Made by a program: the position numbers and the translations under genes
Assembly: GCF_028769735.1 (NCBI RefSeq)
Contig: NC_088186.1
Location: 8,959,001-9,023,000 of the forward strand
DNA from: Zonotrichia leucophrys gambelii
Lineage: Eukaryota; Chordata; Aves; Passeriformes; Passerellidae
DNA length: 64,000 bases
Direction: 5' to 3'
Notes under the pieces: model-generated
Told to the model about the DNA's origin: nothing
Databases searched by the model: none
Seen by the model: only the letters and a program-made list of their open reading frames with translations
Part shown: positions 1 to 13,000 of the stretch, piece after piece
How the letters are laid out: each line of letters starts with the position of its first letter
How positions within the stretch are numbered: position 1 is the stretch's first letter

Positions 1-664
1 GGGGATGGCCAAGGGACAGTGGGAACAGCCAGAGGTGACCTGGGGACAAGCAGTGGCATCAGCCTCCCTGCAGTGCCTTTGTTTTTCCCTTGCTGGAAGA
101 GCCACCAGGCCATTGCTGGCCCTGTCAGTGCCACCATGGTGCTTGTCCCTGTCAGTGTCACTGCTCTGGAGCCTGTGCTCCCCACTTCCAGCAGCCTGCC
201 CCCACTCACTAATCATTTACGGGCTTAATTAGTAATTAACTCCTCCCCCAGCAGCCTGGGCAAACTGGCCAGGCCAGCGCACACTGCCCACGGGTCACCT
301 GTGCCACCACGTCACGGCCACCCCCAGCATGGCACAGAAGGGCAGGGAGCCCCAGCACAGGGATGTGAGGCTGTGACCCCCCCTCAGTGTCCCCAGGCAC
401 ATCCCTGTCCCCCCTGGCAGGGGCACAGGGGACACTGTGTGGGACCAGGGGAGCTGGCCTGAGCCTGGCTGTCCCACAGGGCTGGGGCCCTGCCCTCCCT
501 GCCATGGGGTTCTGCTTCAATGAGCTGCTTTGGCCTTTTTGTTTCTCTTAATTTTTTTCTAGACCAAGAGGAAAATTCCCTGTCTGGGGTGAGGCATCCC
601 TGTGGCATCCATGCACAGGGGTTTGGGCACCCTGCTGCAGCCCCTGCTGTCACTCCACTCCTGG

Positions 665-735
665 AACAGTGGAATAGGATGACCTTTGAGGTCCCTTCCA
701 ACCCAAACCAATCTATTATTCCATGATTTTTCATC
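665..735 (-). mobile_element. CR1 LINE 3' terminal fragment
   Basis: Only the terminal 70 bp (GGTCCCTTCCAACCCAAACC on the plus strand) is present. Confidence 0.65.
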
Positions 736-1309
736 ATCCCAGGGGCCTTTTGCAAGGGCTGGGCTTCCAAAGGCACCTCAGCCCCTGCACAGATGAGAAG
801 GGCAGGGGACACCTGAGGGTGCTGCACCATTCCAAGCATATCAGCAGCAACATTAATTGAGATGAAAAATTCTCTTGGTGTCTCACTGGTGGTTGGGCCA
901 TGGCACACAGAGAGCTTGGGCAGAATTTATTAGTTTAGTACAGCAGTGGGAGTAACTCAGTGATTCTAGATGACCTTGACATGAAAAAAACCTGGGAATT
1001 CAGTTCAGCAGCAACAGGTGGAAATCTTAAGGCAGTGGATGGTTTTACTGCACCATTGGCACAATGGGCTGTGGCCTTGGAGGAGGATGCAGAAGTTCCC
1101 CCTGGGCTTGGCCAGCTCTGGCTGCAGCCCCTGGGGATGGGAGTGTGTGAGCACATGGGGGTGGGTGTCTGTGGTAGAGAAGAGCTGGGCCTGGGAGGTC
1201 TCCACAGCACAAGGGAGACCAGAGAGGGATTTTCATCAGGAATTGTAGTGACAGGACAAGGGGGAATGGCTGCAACCTGAAAGAAGGGAAATTAGGTGTT
1301 ATATACGGC

Positions 1310-1503
1310 AGAAATTCTTCCTTGTGAAAGGGGTGAGGCCCTGGCACAGGTGCCCAGAGCAGCTGTGGCTGTCCCTGGATCCCTGGCAGTGCCCAAGGCC
1401 AGGCTGGACAGGGCTGGGAGCAGCCTGGGACAGTGGGAGGTGTTGCTGGAGATGGCACTGTATGAGCTGCAAGGTCCTTCTAACCCAAACAATTCCCTAA
1501 TTC
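1310..1503 (-). mobile_element. CR1 LINE 3' fragment
   Basis: Shorter, more diverged reverse copy of the same CR1 tail, ending in a run of CCCAAACAATTCC. Confidence 0.75.
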
Positions 1504-2185
1504 CCCACTGCTGGGTGTGCCTGTGCTGCTGCTGCCCCTCAGCCCCAGAGCTCTGCTCCCACTGCCCAGCCCTGGGGACGCACCTGGGGTGAGCCACATC
1601 CCTGTCCCCATCAAGCTCTGTCCCACCAGGGACACACAAGCGATCCCTGATACCCCTGTGGGTCCTGGGTGTGCTGAGCTGAGCAAGAATGAGGAGGAGG
1701 AGGAAGGAAAAGGAAAATTTGGAGCAAACCTGTGCAAGACTGACCTCCCCATGGCTGGATGTGCTGACTGGGCTGCCCAGGGCTGGGCTGTTTCCAGCAG
1801 CACTCCCATTTGCACATGATCTCAAGGGCAATGAGGAAAACGAGCTCTGGACACACTGTGGTGCTGGGAGGGCTCTGTGTGAGCCTGGGGCTGTGGGGTG
1901 AATTCCTGGAGCTCTGCTCTCCCCACCCTGCTGAAACAGCCTGCAGGCAGCAAGTGCAGCAGCAGCAGGGATCAGAGCAAGGTCAGGGCTGGGCTGCAGA
2001 GATCAGGGCTCAGGGTCACACCTGCAGCTCATGGGTGGCTTGTCCCCAGGGCACAGAGCTGGGGCTGGCTCTGGGGAATGGGAGGTCAGGGTCAGAGCTG
2101 GCTGCTGCCTCGGGATGTGTCTGTGATGGAGAGTTCCAGAGGGGGCCATGGAGCTGCAGCCAGGCTGGGAGAGCTGGGGGTGCTC

Positions 2186-2545
2186 ACCTGGAGAGGAGAA
2201 GCTCCAGGGAGAGCTCAGAGCCCCTGCCAGGGCCTGAAGGGGCTCCAGGAGAGCTGGAGAGGGACTGGGGACAGGGGATGGAGGGACAGGACACAGGGAA
2301 TGGCTCCCACTGCCAGAGGGCAGGGCTGGATGGGATATTGGGAATTGCTCCCTGTGAGGGTGGGCAGGCCCTGGCACAGGGTGCCCAGAGCAGCTGTGGC
2401 TGCCCCTGGATCCCTGGCAGTGCCCAAGGCCAGGCTGGACAGGGCTGGGAGCACCTGGGACAGTGGGAGGTGTCCCTGCCATGGCAGGGGTGGGATGGGA
2501 TGACCTCCAAGGTCCCTTCCAGCCCAGAGCAGTCCGTGATTCCAT
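2186..2545 (-). mobile_element. CR1 LINE 3' fragment
   Basis: Reverse-oriented CR1 tail of the type that reads, on its own strand, GGTTGGAAGGGACC... then CCTGCCATGGCAGGGACACC... Near-identical blocks recur at 14160-14482 and 32918-33255 in the same orientation and at 10141-10336 and 15888-16152 in the opposite one. Confidence 0.85.
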
Positions 2546-5500
2546 GTGTGGGGCTGATTATGGGGCTGGAGATGCTTCCAAGGTCAGGACACAGCCAGTG
2601 CAGGCTGCTGGACCAGCTTGGACAGTTTGCCTTTGGAATCCTGAAGGCAGAATCCACCTCCTGCCCTGGCTCAGAGGGACCAGGAGCCAGCCAGGGCTGC
2701 CCTGGCTGTGACCTCTGAGCGCACAAAGGCTGTGCCTGCCCTCGGGGCACCCACTGCTCCAGGGCTGTGCCCTGCCTGTCACCCTGCCCTGGCTGACAGC
2801 TCTGGTGGCAGCACTGCTCAGGGGCTGGGCAGGAGAGGAGCCTCCTGTCCTGTTTTCAGCCACAGGAGCCTCAGGCTGACCCGGGACAATGACACACCTG
2901 TGCTGCCCCGCTCTGTGTCCTGCTGTGCCCACAGCACAGCCTGGGTGATGCCAGCACGGTGTGGAGGACCTGGCAGGGAGGGCTGGAGCGTGGCTGGGAG
3001 CTGCTGTGGCCTGGCTGAAGCCTGTCCTTGCTGTGTCCTTGACATCCCACCCTGTACCCAGCCAAGTGTGGGGTTTGGGTGCCCTCTGTGTGCCCTCTGG
3101 AGTTGCTGTGACCTGGCTGAGCCCTGTCCTTACTGTGTCCTTGCCATCCCACCCTGTACCCAGCTCAGTTTGGGGTTCAGGTACCCTCTGGAGCTGCTGT
3201 GGCCGGGCTGAACTCTGTCCTGGCTGCCAGCACCCACCCAGCCCTGTACCCAGCTCAGTTTGGGGTTTGGGTGCCCTCTGTGCCCTCTGGGCTGTGCAGC
3301 CCCTTCATGTCCCCCCTGCTGGAGCCACCACGTGTGCCTGAGTCACAGAGAGCAGGAGGGGAGCTGGGGGCTGGGGACAGAGCAGCTCTGTCACCAGAGG
3401 TGCTGACACAGGGATCCTGCCCAGCCAGGCGTTGGTGCTGCTGCTGCTGCTGCTCTTGGAGCCCCACAGTGGCTTCCCCCTGCCAGGAGCCAGCCCAGGG
3501 ACGTGCCAGGGCCTGTGCCAGGGATGGGCTGGTGCCAGGGGGAGGGTGTGGGGCTGGTCCCAGGGCATTGGGAAAGCACTGGGGTGGGTGGGTGGTGGGG
3601 GACACCCAGCCCTGGGAGCTCCCTGTGGGTGCTGCTGTTTGCCAAATGCTTTGTGGGTGTCTGAGCTCACACCCAGGTGGTGTTGGCTGCAGGGGTCCCT
3701 TCCCTCCTCTGCCATGCCAGGTGACAGTTAGGGGGCTGTGTCCCCTGTCCCCACACCCCTGCAGCTCCTGGCTGGATGTTCAGCCAAAGCTGCTGGTGGA
3801 GGGACAGCCACTCGTGGGTGGCTTTGGTCTCAGAGCTGGAGCACAGAATGCTCTGTACAGCCCTCAGTGCTCCCTTGTGCTGGCAGGGAATGCTCTGCAC
3901 AGCCCCCAGCTCCTCGGGGAGGCTTTGCTCGGCCTGGTGGAGGAGCCAGGGGGCGGCTGAGGCACTTCCTGAGGGTGACACATCAGCCCTGCCAGATGTG
4001 AGGGGTCAGGACACCCTCTGGCATGGACAGCGTGGGCACCCACCCTCTGCTCAGGCACAGCCCCCGACTCTTATATCACCCCCAGGTGTCCCTGTCCCTC
4101 TTGCTCCCCTGGGCTTGCCACCAGGGCTACCAGGCAGGGAGCACCCAGCATCCCCCAGCACCCTGAGCATCCTGCTGAGCCTGGGGAGATTTCGTCACCT
4201 CTGCTGTTTGACTGCAAGCCTTGTTCCAACCTCTGCAAATAATTGACTTTTGCTTTTCCATGTGCTTAAACCCTCCTTAATTGGCCCTGCTGTTAATCAG
4301 GGAAGAATGAGTGACTAAGCTGTCTCGCCTGCCCGGGGAGCAGGGGCTCCTTTTTTCCCATGGACTGAAAGGAAATGAAACCTCAGAATGTCCTTTTCAA
4401 TCTCAGCTCTCTGCATGGCTGCCCAGAGCCCTGGCCAGGATCACACAGCCTGGGAGACAGGAATTGCAACAGAGGTGCTGTGTGCAGGCCAGGAGGAGAG
4501 GCCAAAACTCAGCCTGAGGAATTCTGTGCTGGGATGAGCTGGGGTGTCCCATCCTTTGCTGTGAATTTGTTCAGTTTTGGGGGGTTTTGCCCTGGCCTGT
4601 GGTTTGCTCAGTGGCTGGCAGTGCTGGCATCTCCTCAGGGATGGGTTTATCCCTCCCTGGGCAGCTTTTTCCTCTGGAGCTGCTCATCCCTTGGGGATTT
4701 GCAGCACCCTGCAGCAAAGCTGCTCCTTGTGCTGCCTTGGCTGCCAGCACAGCTCCGGGCTGGCTCCTGCTGCAGATTTTGGCTCCTGTTGCAGATTTTG
4801 GCTCCTGCTGCAGATTTTGGCTCCTGTTGGAGGTTTTGGCTCCTACTGGAAGTTTTGGCTGCTGCCAGGCTGTGCCAAGCCGGCGTGGGGGCTGTTTTGT
4901 CTGGGTCTGTGCCCCCAGCATCGTGCTGGCTCCAGCACTGGGATGCAGAGCCAGGATCTGTCCTCCCCGCGCCCATCACCGGTGCTCCGGCCAAGCCTGA
5001 GCTGTCAGAAATCGTTGGAGGAGACTCAAATTCTTCATTTTTCACAGGCTCTGGGGCAAAGTTGACTGGGGAGTTCAAAGTCGAGGCTGTGTGTGCCAAA
5101 AGCAGCTCAGGGGGGAGTTGTTTCTGTAGCCTTAGGATGCCTCAGGATGGGGTTTTGGTGTGCAGAGGGGGTTGGGGCAGGGGTGAGGAGGTGCAGGGTG
5201 GGTCAGGGTGCCCAAGGGGCTCCTCTGGCCACATTGGGGCTGGCAAAACCCCATCCCTGCTGTTTGGGGTGGGTTTGCAGTGTGCCCCCACCCCCTGCAT
5301 CCAGGGGCTGCATCCAGGGGCTGCCTGTGGGATGGAGGGGATCTCCTCCAGTGAGGGGTGCAGGGGGATGCCTGGCAGCTCAGGCTCTTCCAGCACCTTG
5401 GACTCATCCCAGATTGGAATTTGGGGTGTGGGTGGGGGTCCCTGCCTCAGGTATGGGGGGTCCAGGCTGTCCTTTCCCCTCAGCCCAACCCCAGTCCCAG

Positions 5501-6439
5501 CCCTGCTGCAGCCCAGGCTGGGATCCCTTTGTGTGGGATGTCCCTTGTGGGGGTACAGCAGGGTCAGGGGGTGTCAGTGATGTTTGGGGTGGGGAATGGG
5601 GGGGCTCACCCCAATCCCAGCCAGCTGAGGTGGCCGGAGCAGGGCCAGGAGCTGCACAAGGCACAGGAAGCTCCGGCACCGCCGGAATCAGCTCAATGTC
5701 AGGAATTTCCTGCTGGGGAGAGGAATCCATGAAATTAATGTGAAAGGCCAAAAAAAGAGATCATCCTGACCCTGAATCAGGCCCTGGGCTGCACAGGGAG
5801 GGCAGGAGGCAGCGGGTTCTGCCATGGTCCCTGCACCAAAGGCTGTTCCAGCATTGTGGATAAACCAGAACTCTTGAATTATTGATTAATATGATTAAGT
5901 AGAAGTTGTTTATTGTTTATTTTATAGATTTTATAAATCTACTCTTCTTGATTGGTGTTTTCATTTTGTTCTTTTGTTTTCTGCCTTCATTTTTTAGTGT
6001 TTGTGATTGGTTACTGTGTAGGTGTTCTACAGTCTTCTGTTATTTAGTTCTTGTGATCTTGGTATGCAGTCTCTCAGCTTCTTCGTTCTTATTTTAGTAC
6101 AGATGATGTTTTAGTAACTTTGGTGAATTTTAGGTTGCTTTGAGACAATTCTAAGAACAGTTACAGACAGTGTGGCTGGTGCACACTAAGACTTAAGCTG
6201 TTTAGATATATTTTTATATTCCAGCAGGCTGGAGGGGACTGGGGAGGGGTCTGGGTGGGCTCTGAGGGGTTCAGACCCCAAACCCAGCCCGTGCCTGATG
6301 TAGCTGTGCTGTCCTATTGCAGATGTGAAAAGTGAATATTATATGGCCCTACGCAGATATTTACTATATGTATTATGTTGTATTGATTAGTAGTGGTGTA
6401 TTAACATTTTGATAGTATGGTAAATGTAATTTTGTGTTT

Positions 6440-6935
6440 CAAATGTAACTTTTTTAGTTAAAATAGAAACTATGTGTGTGGGATATTTTTTTAAAGAAAG
6501 TAATGAGGTACTCCCACCGAGATAGCAGCCACAGGACACCTAAATCTTTCAGAGAAAGAGAATTTATTGCTTCATTATCAAAGAAACAAACTTCTTTCCC
6601 CCTTGCTCAGCCATGAAGAGCTGTTAGGGTTCAGAGGAAGAAGCTTACACTGACCAGACAGAATCCTTTATTTGAATGGAATTTATGCATCATGTATGAA
6701 TATGCAACAGGCGATTGCTTTTAAGGGTTAATCCTCTGTTAACATGGGTCCTTTTTGGGCTTATTTTGCTCAGAAAAGGGTACCTGTCCTGCCCATAACT
6801 CTTTGTTTTTATTGTCTCCATTGTCCTAATCTCAATTTTTATTACTCTAAATTAATACTCTACTCAATTTTTTATTACTCTAATTATATTATTATTTTTA
6901 TACCCACTTTATTACTATTAAACTTTTAAAATTTT
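6440..6935 (+). mobile_element. LTR-like dispersed repeat, family C, copy 1
   Basis: Shares about 480 bp with 36340-36830, including ATAGCAGCCACAGGACACCT and GGTTAATCCTCTGTTAACAT. It ends about 27 bp before the NIBAN2 exon 2 acceptor. Confidence 0.7.
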
Positions 6936-6963
6936 AATTTTTTTTTGGTCGTTTTTCCCTCAG

Positions 6964-7094
6964 AGAGGACGGGGAAGGTGCTGGGCGAGTTCTGCCGCTG
7001 CTACAAGGAGCAGTTTGGGGTCGCTCTCTTCAACAGCGTCCGCTATGAGATCGAGGGCGCCGGGGGCCCGCAGGCCCAGCTGCTGCACCGCAAG
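6964..7094 (+). CDS. NIBAN2: NIBAN2 exon 2
   Basis: 131 bp, entered in phase 1 (codon split before AG). Encodes the Niban N-terminal segment that includes FGVALFNSVRYEIEGAGGP. Acceptor TTTTTCCCTCAG, donor CGCAAG|GTGAGG. A dispersed LTR-like repeat ends only about 27 bp before the acceptor, and a minisatellite begins at the donor. Confidence 0.93.
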
Positions 7095-10000
7095 GTGAGG
7101 GCCTGTCCCAGATCCCTGTCCTGTCCTTCCCCAGCTCCCTGTGCTTCCCACGGCCTCCATCCTACCTCCTGTGCTTCCCACTGCAAGGTGAGGGCCCGTC
7201 CCAGATCCCTGTCCTGTCCCTCCCCAGCTCTCTGTCCTTCCCACAGCAGGGTAAGGCTCCATCTCCATCCCCAGCTCCCTGTCCCTCCCCAGCTCCCTGT
7301 GCGTTCTACAGCAAGGTGAGGGCTCCATCCCAGCTCCCTCTACCTCCCCAGCTCTCTGTCCTTCCTACAGCAAGGTGAAGGCTCGTCCCAGCTCCCTGTA
7401 CTTCCCACCACAAGGTAAGGCCTCCATCTCCATCCCAGCTCCCTGTGCTTCCCACAGCAGGGCAAGGACTCATCCCCAGCTCCCTGTCCTTCCTTCCACA
7501 AGGTAAGGGCTCCATCCCCAGCTCCCTGTCCTTCTCATGGCAAGGTAAGGGCTCCCTGTCCTTCCCACTGCAAGGCAAGGCCTCCATCCCAGCTCCTTGT
7601 CCTTCCCACCACAGCATAAGGCCACCATCCCCACCTCCCTGTCCCTCCCATAGCAGGGTAAGGGCTCCCTGTCCTTCCCACAGAAAGGTAAGGGCTCATC
7701 CCAGCTCCCTGTGCTTCCCACCACAAGTTGAGGGCTCCCTGTGCTTCCTACTGCAGGGTAAGGGCTCCAGGCCGCCATCCCCAGCTCCCTATGCTTCCAC
7801 AGTAAGGTGAGGGCTCATCCCAGCTCCCTGTCCTTCCCACATCAAGGCAAGGCCTCCATCCCCAGCTCTCTGTCCTTCCCACAGCAGGGTAAGGCCTCCA
7901 TCCCCAGCTCCCTGTCCTTCTCATGGTAATGTGAAGGCTCATCCCTGCTCCCTGTGCTTCCCACCACAAGCTGAGGGCTCCCTGTGATTCCCACAGCAAG
8001 GTGAGAGCTCCAGGCCTCCATCTCAGCTGCCTGTGCTTCCACAGTAAGGTGAGGGCTCATCCCAGCTCCCTGTGCTTCCCACGGCAACGTAAGGCCTCCT
8101 TGTCCTTCCCACAGCAAGGTGAGGGCTCCAGGCCTCCATCCCCAGCTCCCTGTCCTTCCCATAGCAGAGTAAGGGCTCCTTGTGCTTCCCACAGAAAGGT
8201 GAGGGCTCATCCCAGCTCCATGTCCTTCCCACAGCCCTGGTAACTGATTCTGGAGTCACTTTAGGGGGGCTCATTCCCCTTTGGGTTAGTCACTGCTGGG
8301 GACTCTCCGAAGCTGGCATGTCCTTTCTGTCCCTCTCCCTGCTGGTGGCCCTGGGGCCAGGTTCTCCTCCCTCCTGCGTGGGATGTGCCCTGTGCTGCTG
8401 GCCCAGCCCATCCTGGGGCCCTGTGCACTGCCTGGGCTGGGTTTGTCCCACCCCATGGAAGAACACACAGCAGGGTCAGCTGTGTGCATGTCTGTGCTCC
8501 ATGCCAGGGCTGCAGGAGCTCAGGGACCCCTCAGTGCCCCCCTGAGCAGCTGTGCCAGGCACTGTCCTCCTGCTCCTGGGTGTGAGTGCTGCTCCCACCT
8601 GGGCACATCCCTATGGAGGAGCACAAAACCCCTGGCAGGTGATTCCAGAGGTGGCTCTGAGTCTGATCTGCACCTGAAACACCAGCAAGATACAACAGCA
8701 ATGAGAATATGGGATAAACACATCTGCCTCTGGCCTCTCCAGCAATCCAGAGCTGAAAAATCCTCCCTGACACCCTCTGCCCCTGGCCCTGTGGCAGGGA
8801 TTTGGGCACCCCAGGGGTTCCCCAGCCCCACAGCCTGGCACACACCTACCAGTCCCAAATATTTCCTGGGGCTGGGAGGAGCCCCCTGGGTGTGAGGAGG
8901 GGACAGCTGTGCTGGGGCTCCCGGGGTGCTGGTGGCTCCCCATGGTCCCCAGAGCCGTGTCAGGGCTCAGCCTGGGTTTTATTCCATCAGCAGCTGGTCT
9001 GCCACGTTTCCTGCCTGGCTAAAGGGATGGGATTGGTGCTGTGGCTCTGTGGGATCCTGCCTTCCCCTCTTTCCCAAGGCAGATCCCTTCACATGGGGCT
9101 GCTCACAAGCTGACCTGCCTTGGGGACCTCCCTGGGGTGGTTTATTTGGGGTTCTGCCTGCCCAGGTTGGTGGAGCTGCTGTCCTTGAAAGCAGGAAGAG
9201 CTGTGATTGCACATGGCCACAGGCTGCTGCTTTTATCTGGGGCTTGAAGGGGTGGCTGTGCTCAGGAATCTGGACAATGCCTCCCTGAGCTCAGCCTCCA
9301 GCCCTGGCTGCTCACAGGGGCCGTGTCCCTGACCCACCCATGGAGGTGACACCTTGCCCAGGCACCAGGACACGTCCCATCTCCTCAGGGACCTGCCTGG
9401 GCCTGGGTGTGTTAGAAAAAACAAAGGAGTGGAGGTTCCTGGTGTCCTCAGCACCCTTGGGTGCCTCGAATGCCTTCAGCCCCCCCGGGAGGTGCCTCCA
9501 TCCCCAGGTTGGTTGCTTCATCCAAAAGCTCCAGCAAGCAGCCCAGGAATGTCTGAGGGACAGCAGTGAGGTGAGGAGGTCAGGGACACTGCAAGTCTTG
9601 GAAAAAACCCGTGTAGAAGTAGGAATTCCTTCTGCTCAGTGTCCTGTCTGCTGCCCAGCCCCTCCTAGGGACACAGCAGTGCCACTGGGACATGTCCCAT
9701 GTGCTGCCCACCCCCTTCCAAAGACCTGGCAGTGCCACTGGGATGTCCCATGTGCTGCCCACCCCCTCCCAGGGACACAGCAGTGCCACTGGGATGTCCC
9801 ATGTGCTGCCCAGCCTGTCCCAGAGTCCTGGCAGTGCCTGCTGGGGCAGGGTGGGATCCAAGCCCTGGCTGGTCCCTGCTGGAGGCCACCATGGTGCAGG
9901 GTGGGTGGCCACAGCAGAAGAGGCGGCTGCTGCACGCTCCAGCCCTCACGAGAGCTCTCAGCTCTTGTTTATGTTCCTGAGATCATAAAAATTCCTGGGA

Positions 10001-13000
10001 CAAATTGTTGGCTCCCTCAGGCAGGCTGTGTTTGGGATGGTGCAAACGCTGCTGGCCAAAAGGTGCTGCAGAGCTGGGGAGGGGCTGCACAGCCTGGGGG
10101 GCACGGGGTGTCCTTGGCCTGGTCCTGGCATGGAATCCTGCATGGAATCATGGAATGTTTGGGTTGGAAAGGACCTTAGAGCTCATCCCATCCCACCCCT
10201 GCCATGGCAGGGACACCTCCCTCTGTCCCAGGCTGCTCCCAGCCCTGTCCAGCCTGGCCTTGGGCACTGCCAGGGATCCAGGGGCAGCCACAGCTGCTCT
10301 GGGCACCCTGTGCCAGGGCCTGCCCACCCTCCAGGTGGGTCACCCTTCCCAAAATCCACTCAAAATCTCTCCTAGTTTAAAAAAGCTGTTACTGGTCCCA
10401 GGGAAGTCCAGAACATCTGAGCATCTTCTATGGGGTGACTTTGTGCTTTTCCTCTGCCCTGTCCCATCAGAAGACCCTGCTGGGCAGGGTTTGGTTCCTG
10501 CCACCTGCAGCTGCCCCTGGCAGGACCTTCTGGCAGCGGTGGCACACATCCTCCCCCTGCCCCAAGGCAGGGAAATTCCAGCTGGGGCTGGGAAGAGCTG
10601 CTGGAGAGCTCAGCTCCAGCTTTCCACTCAGCCAGGGGAGCTGGAGGGGTCAGCTGAGCTCGGTGTGTCCCTGGGGGAGATGCCAGGGACAGAGGTGCCA
10701 CCACAGCTGTCACCATGTGCTGGATGAGTCACCCCTCAGAGCTTTTCTAGGGCCATGCCTATGGTGCCCCTCAAAGCATCTCCCAAATGCACCAATTCAG
10801 GCACCAAAATTTGTGCTGCCATGGGAGGTGATGCAGTGGAGACCTTCAGCATGGTCCTAGAGAAGAAACACCCACCCAGACCACCATGGATGGACCTCAC
10901 TGAGCTCCCCAGGGCAGAGCTGTCCCCTGTTGTCTAGGTTTGAACAGACAGGTGTCTGCTAAGGAAGACAGGAGCCTCTCTTGACATGGAAAACCCTCTC
11001 CCTCTGAATTGTTATAAATTTGAAATTAAGGAGCTCTCAGGCAAAGATATGGGAGCAGGAATAACAGTTCTTTACTAGGAAAATTAAAATACAAGTGAAA
11101 TAGTACAAAAGCTCCCCAAACCACTGCCAGAGTCAGACCATGCCCTGCCCCCTGTGTGTCAGGGCGGTGTCCCAGCCCCATCCATGGGGGCTCAGCCCTC
11201 CTGCAGTGCCAGCTGTGGCTCTGCTGCAGCACGGATCCTGCACAAGGGGGGAGTTTTCCTCTGCAGCTCCAGGGCTGCTGCAGATGGGCCTGGGCTCCCT
11301 CTGGCCATGCAGGGCAGCAGAAAGCTGCTCCTCTGGCAATGCAGGGGGCAAAGGCTGCTGTGCTGTGCCAGGCTCAGGTTGGATCCAGGTAGGAATGCTT
11401 GGCTCCTGCCCTGGGCGCAGCATCTCCCCATGGGATGCTGGAATGGGATCAGCCCTGCAGGGACACTCAGTGGCCATGGACAGCAGAGATCTCCTGGAGG
11501 GAGGGCTGGCTGTGGGAGAGAGAAAGAAACAACTGCCCATGGACAGCAGAGAACTGCCCCAGCTCTGATAGATGGTGACTGAACACACATTGCTTGGCAG
11601 TCTAGGACACCTGTGCTGTCCCCTCCCTGCAGGTTCCACTGGAGGACCATGTCATCTACTCAGGCAACATCTTCCAGTACATCGAGGAGAACAAGAAGTG
11701 GAGGAACCGCTTCTGCGTGGTGCCCCACAACTACGGGCTGGTCCTCTACGAGAACAAACTGGTGAGGGCAGCCCCCCTTTCACCCACCCCCAGCAGTGTC
11801 CACCCCAGGGGACACCCCATCCATGACCATTTCTCCTGCTCAGGCCTATGAGCGGGAGCAGCCGCCCCGGGTGTTGGTCAACAGTGCTGGCTACAAGGTC
11901 CTCACCTCTGTGGAGCAGTACCTGGAGCTGGTCAACAACAGCCTGCCTGGTGAGGGCCCTGGTGGGGACCTTTGGGTGGGTTTGGGGGTGTGATCCCTGA
12001 GGGACTTCAGAAAAGGGTGGTTGTGGGGTGTCATATCCTTGGGAACCTTCAGAAAAGGGTGAGTTTGGGGTGCAGCATCCATAAAAGCTTTCTGGAAGGG
12101 GCAGATTTGCGGTATAGCATCCCTGGGAACTACTGGAAAAGGTGATTTTGGGGCATAGCATCCCTGAGGGCCTTCAGAAAAGAGTGATTTCGTGGTGTTA
12201 TATCCCTGGGAACCTTCTAGAAAAGGTGGGTTTGGGGTGTGGCATCTTTAAAGAACTTCTGGAAGGGGCAGATATGAGGTGTAGCATCCCTGGGAACCTA
12301 CTGGAAAGGGTGAGTGTGGGGTGTAGCATTCCTGAAGACCTTCTAGAAAAGGGTGATTTTGGGGTGTTATATCCCTGGAAACCTTCAGAAAAGGGTGAGT
12401 TTGGGGTGTAGGATCCATAAAGACCTTCTGGAAGTGGCAAGTTTGGGGGGTACCATCCCTGGGAACCTCCTGGAACAGCTGAGTTTGGAGGTGTAGCATT
12501 CCTGAGAACCTTCTAGAAAAGGTGAGTTTGGGGTGTAGTATCCTTAAAGACCTTCTAGAAGAGGTAGTTTTAGGATGTAGCATCCCTAGGGACCTTCAGA
12601 AAAGGGTGATTTTGGGGTGTAGCATCCCTGAGGACGTTTTGGAAAGCATGGGGTTGGGATGTATCCTTGAAGAGCCTCTGGAAGGGGTAGGTGTGAGTGT
12701 GGCATTCCTGGGGACCTTTGGAAAGAGGCTGGTTTAGGGTGCAGCATCCCAGGGATGCTGGAAGGGATCATTTTAGGGTGTAGAATCCCTGAGGGCCTTC
12801 TGGAAAAAGTGGGGTTTGGGTGTAGCATTCTTGAAGACCTTCAGGAATGGGGTTTTTTTGGGATTTTTTTTGGTTTTTGGGTTTTTTTATGGGCACCTTT
12901 AGGAAGTGGTGGTTTTGGGTAGTGGGGTTGTAGGGAAGGGAGGGAGGAGGGAGGAGGGAGGGAGGGAGGGAGGAGGGAGGGAGGGAGGAGGAAGGAAGGA

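Larger units (their letters stand above)
1..6963 (+). other. Upstream sequence, presumably NIBAN2 intron 1
   Basis: No exon was found. It contains CR1 tails on the minus strand (about 665-735, 1310-1503, 2186-2545), degenerate tandem repeats (about 2990-3290, roughly 95-bp units; 4755-4862, 21-bp units of the GCAGATTTTGGCTCCTG kind), an AT-rich stretch from 5870, and an LTR-like repeat at about 6440-6935. Long open frames here are GC-rich noise or CR1-derived. Confidence 0.6.

Noticed and set aside
1810..2718. 302-residue open frame on the plus strand
   Set aside because: Lies over a reverse CR1 tail; the same sequence recurs elsewhere; no homology and no splice sites.
1..6963. NIBAN2 exon 1 within the window
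   Set aside because: Looked for a start codon followed by a Niban-like N-terminus and a phase-1 donor; none seen. Probably upstream.
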